Origin: Fulvivirga sp.
Lineage (GTDB): Bacteria; Bacteroidota; Bacteroidia; Cytophagales; Cyclobacteriaceae
Length of the DNA: 56,275 bases
Direction of reading: 5' to 3'
NCBI GenBank assembly: GCA_028280565.1
Contig: JANQLQ010000025.1
Location: 1 to 56,275, forward strand
The notes beneath the pieces were generated by a model. It had not been told where the DNA came from. It made no database searches and worked only from the letters and a program-made list of their open reading frames with translations. Shown one piece after another: positions 33,395 to 40,715 of this stretch. Each line of letters begins with the position of its first letter. Positions within the stretch are counted from its first letter, which is position 1. The translations under genes were made by a program, and so were the position numbers.

Positions 33395-34195
33395 ATGAGC
33401 GATGATCAAAAAAAACAACTGGAGGAGTTTGAATCGCGGATCGACCAATTCCACCCGGGCCATTCTATTGATTGCGTGATCTTAGGGTACCATGACCGTC
33501 ATCTTAAGATACTGCTGCTGAAATGGAAACATGCAGAGCTGTGGTCCTTACCGGGAGGTTTTGTTTATACCCACGAAAGTTTAGAGGATGCCGCCTACCG
33601 TGTGTTAAAGGAGCGCACGGGCTTGGGGTCCATTTTTTTAAGCCAGTTCCACACCTTTGGGGATGTGGAGCGCCAAACGGCACCCAGTGCACCACAGGCA
33701 GTCATGATGGAGAACTTGTATCAAAAGCTGCCGCTGAAGGATCCTGTTCGTTTCAGAAATTGGATACAGCAACGATTCATTACTACCGGGTATTTTGCAC
33801 TCGTGGATTTTGAAAAAACAGAACCCCGCCCTGACTTTTTAGGTGAAAGGTGCGAATGGATAGACCTTCAACAGCTTCCCGAACTTTTAATGGATCATGA
33901 TGCGATCATCAAGAAAGCCTTGGCCCAGCTCCGTATCCAGCTCAATTACTTGCCGGTAGGGCTTTCCTTACTGCCGGAGAAATTTACCATACAGGACCTG
34001 CAAAAAGTATACGAAGCCATCTTACAAAAGAAATTGGACAGGAGTAACTTTCAGCGAAAAATATTGAAGTTGGGGTTTTTAAACCGGCATGAAAAACAAA
34101 TGACCGGCGCCGCGAATAAAGCCCCGTTTTTATACAGTTTTGATGAAAGGAACTACAAGGAGCTATTAACATCGGGGATTGGTTTTTCCATGTGA
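33395..34195 (+). CDS. Nudix-related (NrtR-type) transcriptional regulator
   Basis: 266 residues. An N-terminal Nudix fold (about 22-165) is followed by the NrtR-type winged helix (about 180-265; FTIQDLQKVYEAILQKKLDRSNFQRKIL). The Nudix box GGFVYTHESLEDAAYRVLKERTG has Val and Arg where the family motif REUXEE needs two catalytic Glu, so it probably binds a ligand without hydrolysis. In Bacteroidota such regulators control sugar-utilisation genes; the divergent GH3 gene is the likely target through the TGTCA-TTT-TGACA site. Confidence 0.85.
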   Translation: MSDDQKKQLEEFESRIDQFHPGHSIDCVILGYHDRHLKILLLKWKHAELWSLPGGFVYTHESLEDAAYRVLKERTGLGSIFLSQFHTFGDVERQTAPSAPQAVMMENLYQKLPLKDPVRFRNWIQQRFITTGYFALVDFEKTEPRPDFLGERCEWIDLQQLPELLMDHDAIIKKALAQLRIQLNYLPVGLSLLPEKFTIQDLQKVYEAILQKKLDRSNFQRKILKLGFLNRHEKQMTGAANKAPFLYSFDERNYKELLTSGIGFSM

Positions 34196-34276
34196 ATCAC
34201 CCAACTTGTGGCTTACGGCCTTTCACGGAAGGTTCTCAAAAGTGTTTTTTTAGACCCGGGGATTGATATAAAAAAG

Positions 34277-35134
34277 TCACTTTTTGATCTCACTCGGGCG
34301 AAAACCGAATTTTTTGATGAATGCATTGGAAAAGGAGCTTACACTCTCATATCCCACTTTCCATGCGGCTTCCTGTATACTTATGTCTTTCTCTCGCAGC
34401 AGGTCATAGGCCTTGCTGAGGCGTTCGTTTTGCAGGTACTTGAAAACAGGCACCCCGAATAGTTCTTTAAAGTTTTTTTTCAGTTTGTAGCTGTTCAGCC
34501 CTATCAGCTTGGAGAGTTCATTTAAGGAGGGGGGCGTTTCCATGTTGTTTGCCAGTATCTCTTTGGCTTCGTACAGCTTCTGCCGGTCGTGGGGTTTTAA
34601 GGCCGTCTCTTTTTGGCTGTCCTGTAGGGCAAAGAAATGGGCCAGTAATTCAGTGACTTGGCTCCTTAAGAACATCATCCGGGTCTTGCCGGTGTAAGGA
34701 GTATTGAAGATCTTGTCCACGGCCGTTTGCATATCGTGGGTCATATAAAAGTTAGGACCTTCCACAAAATCGGCCTGTGGATGCACTAATGCGTTCAAAT
34801 TATGGGAGAATACTTCATCTTCGTGGTTCGGAAGCTTCCGCAGATTTTTAAGAGAAATGACGATCACTACGCATTGTAGTGGATTTTGCAAGGATATGTT
34901 ATGCACAAACTCTACTTTCTCGTTGGCAAAAAATGACATGGCAAACCCTTTGGTGTTGTCAAACGAGTGGCTCATGTCACCATGATTAACGCTTAGTTTT
35001 GAATTTCCTGAGCCATAAAAGGAAAACCCAATGACCGGTTCGTCAAAACCACATTTGTCGATGATCGTTTTTTCTTCATCGGACTGTTCGATGATGACAA
35101 GGAAATCGTTTATTTCAATTATGTCCCGGGTCAT
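34277..35134 (-). CDS. AraC-family transcriptional regulator
   Basis: 285 residues, N-terminal sensor region of unknown ligand and a C-terminal AraC HTH (about 190-283; LNELSKLIGLNSYKLKKNFKELFG, then ISIQEAAWKVGYESVSSFSNAF). The form resembles regulators of iron-siderophore or stress genes (PchR-like C terminus), but no such target adjoins it. The neighbouring lipocalin-like gene lies 96 bp upstream on the same strand. Confidence 0.85.
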   Translation of the reverse strand: MTRDIIEINDFLVIIEQSDEEKTIIDKCGFDEPVIGFSFYGSGNSKLSVNHGDMSHSFDNTKGFAMSFFANEKVEFVHNISLQNPLQCVVIVISLKNLRKLPNHEDEVFSHNLNALVHPQADFVEGPNFYMTHDMQTAVDKIFNTPYTGKTRMMFLRSQVTELLAHFFALQDSQKETALKPHDRQKLYEAKEILANNMETPPSLNELSKLIGLNSYKLKKNFKELFGVPVFKYLQNERLSKAYDLLREKDISIQEAAWKVGYESVSSFSNAFIKKFGFRPSEIKK

Positions 35135-35230
35135 ATCGAATGCGTTGACGTTCCAAGATCACTTTAAAATAACAGCATTCTTAAGAATTATCCAATTTAT
35201 CTCGTAGTAGAGGTACTGGTCATTTTGATT

Positions 35231-35632
35231 CTACCTGTCATTATCCCTAACAAATTCCATCAATGGGCCATCCACCTCGGGCTGGTCCGCTAGGAAAAGC
35301 GTTTCGTCTTCGAAGTGATAGTCGTAAGCTACATCCTCGATCGTTATTGTGGAATCAGTCAAGTCAAATTTGTAAGTTCCTGTTTCTAGAATTTGGAGGG
35401 GTTCGTTTTGTAGGTTAAAAACCGATATCTCGTTTTCGGTTAAATCGAAGTTCCATACATGCTCCCCCATTTTAAAATCTACGGGAGCGCATTCGCAAGT
35501 TACGTCGATTAAATTCCATTTACCGCTTAGCTCATTGGTGAGGCCGTTGTCATCATTTTCGCACGAATTGAAGAAGGTGATAATGCTTAACGCATACAGT
35601 GATCTTGAAAATTTAGGTTTTAAATCCTTCAT
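35231..35632 (-). CDS. Lipocalin-like lipoprotein
   Basis: 133 residues. Signal peptide and lipobox end at FFNSC, followed by acidic ENDDN, which in Bacteroidota favours surface export. Residues 35-128 show the start of a lipocalin-like barrel: LSGKWNLIDV, then alternating strands to YHFEDETLFLAD. Two Cys in CECAP may pair. Function unknown; such proteins are frequent orphans in this phylum. Confidence 0.6.
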   Translation of the reverse strand: MKDLKPKFSRSLYALSIITFFNSCENDDNGLTNELSGKWNLIDVTCECAPVDFKMGEHVWNFDLTENEISVFNLQNEPLQILETGTYKFDLTDSTITIEDVAYDYHFEDETLFLADQPEVDGPLMEFVRDNDR

Positions 35633-35715
35633 GTTTATTCCTAGTGGTTTAGTATACAGACACTTTGTTTAGTTAATTCGTTGGAATTGTCCGGTTGAAG
35701 CTATAATGAATGGGT

Positions 35716-35900
35716 CTTTCACACAAAGTGCGCAAAAAGGTAAGCGCAAAGGTCGCTAAGCTTGCTTTACGGCCTTGACAGCACCTAGCCTTGAGCCTAA
35801 GAGTATTTAATGGATAAAAAAGAAAAAAGGGACAAGTAATTTTAGAACAGGATCCGGTTTGCCTACAGCCTATTGCTTTTAGCCGACTGATTTGCCACTT
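35716..35900 (+). repeat. Family D and C repeat traces
   Basis: AAAGTGCGCAAAAAGGTAAGCGCAAAGGTCGC (here 35718-35757) belongs to a CGCAAAG/CACAAAG repeat also seen at 52793 and 56064; 35868-35900 carries the GCCTACAGCCTATTGC motif of family C. The gap 35633-35971 has no gene. Confidence 0.5.
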
Positions 35901-35971
35901 TCCAATCGTGTAAATTATAGTTCATTCTATACTCATAAGTCAATTCAAACTTAACCTAACACCCGGTTTTC

Positions 35972-36397
35972 TTACAGGCTGAATTTTTGCAATTCTTCTC
36001 CAGGAATGATCTCTTGTACCTTCTGAAAAAGCTGCCGTTCCTCTTTTCGTACATGTTTTTCCAATAGCTCGCCGATCTTGTTAAGGACAGCTTCATTTTT
36101 GCTTGCTTTAAGCTCACCAAAAAGCAGGTGTAGCTCCTTTCGTTCGAAGAGCAACTCATCCACTAAACGGTCCAGTGCTTGATGCCTGTTTTTGATAAAA
36201 GGGAAAAGCTTCTCTTCTTCTTGCCTGAAATGAGGCTGCAGTTTTTTTTCGTAAAATGGGATGGCATAGCTTATTTTACCTTCTAATGTAGTGGGGTATC
36301 CTTGAACGTCCGGGGCATTTTTCTTGCTTATCAAAGCTAAAAAGAGAATACTTCGATGAAATCGAGATAGCGGGACCAGGCTTTCATGTCGTCTCAT
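35972..36397 (-). CDS. Hemerythrin-like (HHE) domain protein
   Basis: 141 residues forming one four-helix HHE domain. Likely di-iron ligands are in RRHESL, the His near SRFHRS, HFRQEEEKLF, RKELHLL and EKHVRKEERQLF. Such proteins bind oxygen or nitric oxide or repair iron centres (the YtfE/RIC and general hemerythrin groups). It is a stand-alone gene; upstream 36398-37038 contains only a family B copy. Confidence 0.8.
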   Translation of the reverse strand: MRRHESLVPLSRFHRSILFLALISKKNAPDVQGYPTTLEGKISYAIPFYEKKLQPHFRQEEEKLFPFIKNRHQALDRLVDELLFERKELHLLFGELKASKNEAVLNKIGELLEKHVRKEERQLFQKVQEIIPGEELQKFSL

Positions 36398-36689
36398 TTA
36401 CTACGGTGATTGACTTAGGCTATGAAGTTATGAATAAGCCTTAAGAAGACAATAACTCACCTGGCTTTGGAGAGCTGTTATACTCCAAATGTTTAACTCT
36501 ATATTTTTCAAATCGGCGAGATTATCATTATTCTATTTTCAACTTCGTACCGGGCAAGATCTTCACCGAATACCACTAATTCTACTTTTAATTCTACTCT
36601 TTTTGCATTCAATTGTTTGATAATCAATTATTTAACAAAGGGGGAACCCGTTAGATACCCTCATAAAAAACGAAAAAGATCTTCTTTAT

Positions 36690-36995
36690 CGTCATTCCTT
36701 CCGGCCTTGCAGGGTGAGCGATGCGCGAGAGCAGGAACCTGCTGTGTCGTTGAAGGTGAACCTTTTTTTAAATGTACTGGGTTTTCGTTTCACGACTTCA
36801 CAGGTTCCTTGTCACGCCTAGACCAACGCACGGGCTGCAAGGAATGACGAGGGTAGAAAGTAAGGAATGACGTTCCTAGGTATAGGTTTTGGATGGATTT
36901 GGGGTAGGATGTTGAGAACCAATCCTTTGTAGCTAGGCGGTACTAGGTTTAATATTAAAATCTCATTATCAATTACTTAAATCTGAAAAAGTAGT
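36690..36995 (+). repeat. Family B repeat copy 6 with conserved right flank
   Basis: Core 36690-36849 (CGTCATTCC ... GGAATGACG) plus the same ~145-bp flank as at 4847 and 7093. The ~45 bp on the left (AACCCGTTAGATACCCTCA...) match the left flank of copy 1. The stretch 36398-36689 shows no gene. Confidence 0.82.
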
Positions 36996-37038
36996 GCTAA
37001 TTCCTGGTTCCCCTTTCTAATTTCCGATTTCAGAATTC

Positions 37039-37752
37039 CTATCTCAATCGCGCCACTTGTATTTCTGAAAGGTCCCCGGTGATCTCATAATATAACTCAA
37101 AAGATCCGTTTACCCGGTCTGCATCAGTTATACTCGGCATTCTCATGTACGAAGAGCCTGTACCAGGAGGCCAGGCTGCCGAGGTAGCTTCGAATGTAAC
37201 ATTGCCATTCACGAATCCGAGCGCTGTTATTCGTAAAGTATTGGTGTTGCCGTTCGTAAGCCTGGCGGTGACAAACGTACCTTTTACAATACTACCCGTG
37301 GCAGGGTCCAGCCGGGCTAATATTGAGGCCACGGGCCCGCCCCCGCGGCCATAGCTATTGGCAAATACATCGTTGAAAGCGCCAGGTGAAATGGCACGCT
37401 GGTTGATAAAGTCACCGCTATTGCTGCCCCCATCTACCGTAAAGACCACCCAAGGGTTTTCTTGCTGGTCCAACGCTACAAGTGGAGCCCTGCCATCCAC
37501 GCCCGTCGTTTCGTGGTTGACTCGCCATAGGCGATCCCCTTGGGCATCAACTTTTTCTACAAATGGGTTTTGGTTGTTGCTGCTTTGCTGGTCAAAACCT
37601 ACCCTGTACACCTCCCCGGAAGTGTTTTCTACAGAAGTGGCATTGGTAAGTTCCCCGCTACTGTCAGGATCTCCTGCATCACTGGGATCATCTTCAGAAC
37701 AAGCGGTGATCACGAGGGCCAAACTAAGATAAGCAAATATTTTTCTGATCAT
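37039..37752 (-). CDS. Lipoprotein of unknown function
   Basis: 237 residues. Signal peptide with lipobox VITAC (Cys18) and an acidic SEDDPSDAGD start, which predicts surface exposure. The remainder is beta-rich, rich in Asn, Gly and Ser, without a recognised domain (GEVYRVGFDQQSSNNQNPF; ILARLDPATGSIVKGTFV). It looks complete. It lies downstream of the MBL lipoprotein on the same strand, but a strong terminator at 37775-37806 separates them. Confidence 0.6.
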   Translation of the reverse strand: MIRKIFAYLSLALVITACSEDDPSDAGDPDSSGELTNATSVENTSGEVYRVGFDQQSSNNQNPFVEKVDAQGDRLWRVNHETTGVDGRAPLVALDQQENPWVVFTVDGGSNSGDFINQRAISPGAFNDVFANSYGRGGGPVASILARLDPATGSIVKGTFVTARLTNGNTNTLRITALGFVNGNVTFEATSAAWPPGTGSSYMRMPSITDADRVNGSFELYYEITGDLSEIQVARLR

Positions 37753-37774
37753 AGGATATAGAACAAGCGTTCAT

Positions 37775-37806
37775 AAAAAAGGTGCGCGTCATGTCGCACC
37801 CTTTTT
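37775..37806 (-). terminator. Intrinsic terminator after the MBL lipoprotein gene
   Basis: GGTGCG (37781-37786) pairs with CGCACC (37795-37800) around an 8-nt loop. On the minus strand the stem is followed by TTTTTT, so it ends the transcript of 37844-39526. The mirror T run means it could act both ways. Confidence 0.75.
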
Positions 37807-37843
37807 ATATCCCTAACGAATTTTTAAAGTAACCTGCTTCTTC

Positions 37844-39526
37844 CTAACGATTGGATAGGGCTACTAAGGCTTCATAAGATACCGAGTTGTCATCTGGGAA
37901 CCCATGCGTGCCGATCACAAAATCGATCTCCCAGTTTTTTCCTTCTATAAAATCTACCAATTCGCCAGCCAGCAGTACGAGCCGTTCTTGGTTATCCGGC
38001 GTGGTAGTATCAAAAATGAACTGGAAGCCGGGGTTGTGTATGTCATTCATGAAGACGGAATTAATGGATGGTTTGTAGGCTAAGATGAAATTATCTTCTA
38101 CCGTGTGACTGTTGGGGAGCACGTGGAATTGTACTTGCTGCGCTCCTTCTCCCAAAACAATGCTGTCCTCCAAAGCCAATATTTCTATGTTAGTGGGGTC
38201 AGCAAGCGGGTTGGGAATAACTGTACTGGGGCGGGCCAAGAAGGAGGTAAATTCTTGTGCTATGGCTGTACTCCCCACGATTAACCGGCCTCCTTCTGAC
38301 AGGCCTGCCCTCAGTCCCCCGGCATGGTCAAAATGGTCATGGCTGATGATCACATCGGAGATGGGGGCGTTACCAAATTGGTCACGTACCCGGGCCAAAA
38401 CTGCTGTCATACGGCGATCGTTGACCGGGGTATCGTAGATCACGATACGATCCCCGAGATTAAAAGCGAACGTGTAGTGGGATTGCAGGTCGCCGGCTAT
38501 TCTCAATGTATTCGGGTCATTGGTCAATGTGGCGGTAGGTACACTGCCTTCAAAATTGGCGTCCGTAATGGTAGGAGGGAAGTCGATGGCGAAGGTCTGC
38601 ATCAGGGTCCTGAAATGGAACTGGGACGAAAGATAGCCTGCCAAAGCTTCATCTGCATTATACGGAAAGGCTTCAGTAACATTGACAGTCGAGATGTCCG
38701 GATCTATGGTATAATTACGCAACATTTCCGTACGGATGATCCTGCCGTCTAAGCGGTGCGTCAATCGCGTAGGTACCCTCAGCTCATCCACCGCTATCCA
38801 AGTGGCGTAGGCCACTTCGTACACGACATCCCCAAGCAAGGGATCGTTTTCCAGCGTAAGCGCCCTGAGTGGGATACCTGTATCGGGATCGATTTCCACC
38901 TGGATATCAGGGGTAGCTGCCCCTAGGCCTAGACTGCTGGTATTAAAGCCGGTATTGATCATGTTATTGTTCACCTCAATGGCATGGATATCAATGGCCG
39001 CTACCAACTGGGCAATAGCCACAGGAGAGGACATGACCAATGTTTTCCGCCGTGCGGCTAGTTTCGTGGAGTACATGGGATCGGGTGACACTCCAAACCC
39101 ACCGAAGTTTAACGAAAAAAAACCGTTAGCCCCTTCAGAGCTGCCCTCCGTTCCGTCCACCGTTTCTGTAAAGACCAGTTCTGATTCATAGGCATAATCG
39201 GTATTGATCTCCCAGTCTTGCCGCCAAAGCGCGATGTCGGAAGAAGCGATCACTTCATAGTCAAAATCGGCGACCAATCCTTGTACAGGCTCAGGGTCTT
39301 GCTGGAACTCAAAGGCCATACCTGTGGACTCCCAGCTTACGGCATTTATTTCTCTTAGGGTTTCTTCACCTCCTAGGGCTTCCAGGAAGTCCTCTACAAG
39401 CTCTTCGTCCTCGTCAATGTCAGACGAATCGTCATCCTCCTCACAAGCGTAAAAAACAAACGAGGTGATTAGAACTGCCAAGGCCCATTGAATAGATCTT
39501 TTGGGGTGTAATAATTGCTCAAACAT
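37844..39526 (-). CDS. MBL-fold lipoprotein hydrolase
   Basis: 560 residues. Lipobox FVFYAC (about Cys28) followed by a long acidic run EEDDDSSDIDEDEE, a surface-export signal in Bacteroidota. The N-terminal ~300 residues are beta-rich and of unknown family. A metallo-beta-lactamase domain follows, with ISHDHFDHAGG, LPNSHTVEDN and MNDIHNPGF as metal ligands. Alkyl-sulfatase, lactonase and nuclease are possible activities; none can be picked. A consensus -7 element (TACTTTTG) precedes the start. The gene is single in its transcript. Confidence 0.75.
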   Translation of the reverse strand: MFEQLLHPKRSIQWALAVLITSFVFYACEEDDDSSDIDEDEELVEDFLEALGGEETLREINAVSWESTGMAFEFQQDPEPVQGLVADFDYEVIASSDIALWRQDWEINTDYAYESELVFTETVDGTEGSSEGANGFFSLNFGGFGVSPDPMYSTKLAARRKTLVMSSPVAIAQLVAAIDIHAIEVNNNMINTGFNTSSLGLGAATPDIQVEIDPDTGIPLRALTLENDPLLGDVVYEVAYATWIAVDELRVPTRLTHRLDGRIIRTEMLRNYTIDPDISTVNVTEAFPYNADEALAGYLSSQFHFRTLMQTFAIDFPPTITDANFEGSVPTATLTNDPNTLRIAGDLQSHYTFAFNLGDRIVIYDTPVNDRRMTAVLARVRDQFGNAPISDVIISHDHFDHAGGLRAGLSEGGRLIVGSTAIAQEFTSFLARPSTVIPNPLADPTNIEILALEDSIVLGEGAQQVQFHVLPNSHTVEDNFILAYKPSINSVFMNDIHNPGFQFIFDTTTPDNQERLVLLAGELVDFIEGKNWEIDFVIGTHGFPDDNSVSYEALVALSNR

Positions 39527-39550
39527 AATTTTTTGGGTTAAGTTGTGCTA

Positions 39551-39558
39551 CAAAAGTA
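39551..39558 (-). promoter_or_regulatory. -7 promoter element (TACTTTTG) of the MBL lipoprotein gene
   Basis: Exact TAnnTTTG on the minus strand, 24 bp before the ATG at 39526, giving a short leader. The -33 region is weak. Confidence 0.4.
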
Positions 39559-39750
39559 GAGCCTGCCCTTACGCTTTCATTTGAGCTACGTTAAGAAATG
39601 GACTTGATCTATGTTAATCAAAAGGTGATCGTCCAAAGGACCTGTCCCGTTTTTGGTCAAATAGGTCCCCTGTCTACACCGTTTTTTAATAGTGAAGGGC
39701 ATAGTAGAACGGTGATAGCCGGGATTCCAGGTCCCCACTATGACAAAGGC

Positions 39751-40347
39751 CTAAAGTTTATTGGCGTGCAAATGCTTGCGGATACGACTGAGACTTTCCG
39801 GTGTGATGCCTAGGTACGAGGCAATGTGACTCAGTGGCGCCCTTCGCAACAAGCCCGGCTGGTCTTCTATCAATTTAAGATAACGAGCCTCGGCAGGTTC
39901 GCTCAGGGTAGAGTTTAATCGTTGCAATGTATTGACATAGGCGGACAAAAGTGTTTTTCTGAAGTACCGTTCGAGTATAGGTACTTCAAGGTACAGTTCT
40001 TCTAGCCTTTTGGATTCAATCATGAGTACGAGGGTGTCTTCTACTGCTTCTATGCATAGGTTGGAGGGTTTGCCTGTAAATATGCTGTATAGATCCCCGA
40101 CCCAATGTCCTTCATAGGCAATTTGGATAACATGGTCTGCTCCCTTATGATCTACCGAAAAGGATCGCATAAAACCCTTTACTACGAAAGCGTGAAACTT
40201 ACATACTTCGCCTACACGAAGTAAGTCCTTTTTCTTTTTGATAAACCTTGGCCTAAAGGCGGTCCTGATCTTTTCGAAGTCTCCATCTAGGATATCGGCC
40301 TTTTCTAACAGCGTTTTTCGAAGTAATTCTATGTGATGCTTTTCCAA
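39751..40347 (-). CDS. Crp/Fnr-family transcriptional regulator
   Basis: 198 residues with a cyclic-nucleotide-binding-like beta-barrel (about 25-120) and a short winged helix (about 145-195; APLSHIASYLGITPESLSRIRK). It has no Fnr iron-sulfur cysteines. The start is TTG at 40347, since no ATG lies near the N terminus and an in-frame stop is upstream. In Bacteroidota this group is common and mostly uncharacterised; ligand unknown. The MBL lipoprotein gene downstream lies 225 bp away with its own promoter. Confidence 0.8.
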   Translation of the reverse strand: MEKHHIELLRKTLLEKADILDGDFEKIRTAFRPRFIKKKKDLLRVGEVCKFHAFVVKGFMRSFSVDHKGADHVIQIAYEGHWVGDLYSIFTGKPSNLCIEAVEDTLVLMIESKRLEELYLEVPILERYFRKTLLSAYVNTLQRLNSTLSEPAEARYLKLIEDQPGLLRRAPLSHIASYLGITPESLSRIRKHLHANKL

Positions 40348-40413
40348 TTTCCCGGGCTTTTCTTTGTTGGTATCGTACCTATTGTCTTATCAAACGTGTA
40401 CTTGCGTTGTTTT

Positions 40414-40529
40414 GTCCCATTTTTCCCACTAAACGCGCTATCCAGCCCCTATAGGCTGCTTGCCCACAGGCCTCAAATGAGCCGTGCTGTTGCTGGAGGT
40501 CCCCTCTACATACGCCTTTGAATTTTCAA
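40414..40529 (+). repeat. Family A repeat, 3' portion
   Basis: CCAGCCCCTATAGGCTGCTT and the closing block TTTGAATTTTCAA, diverged from the other copies. The rest of 40348-40715 shows no gene. Confidence 0.7.
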
Positions 40530-40715
40530 GGGTGCCCTAAAGTAAGAGCCCCTACCTGCAAATATTCTACATCCATCTACCTCTCTTTATATCATTTCAA
40601 ATGTGACATGACAACAGGTATAAAATTGGTACAAGCGTCATGGATAGACATGATCATTCGTACGTCTCTTGGATAGAACTAAGAGTTATTTTAGCAAAAA
40701 AATTCCAGGGAATGG

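Noticed and set aside
35956-36159. Second minus-strand frame overlapping the hemerythrin-like gene
   Set aside because: No domain, and it overlaps a gene with clear HHE metal ligands.
3835-36849. Family B elements as insertion sequences
   Set aside because: They have terminal inverted repeats but are only ~160-330 bp with no transposase and no visible target duplications, so they are called repeats.
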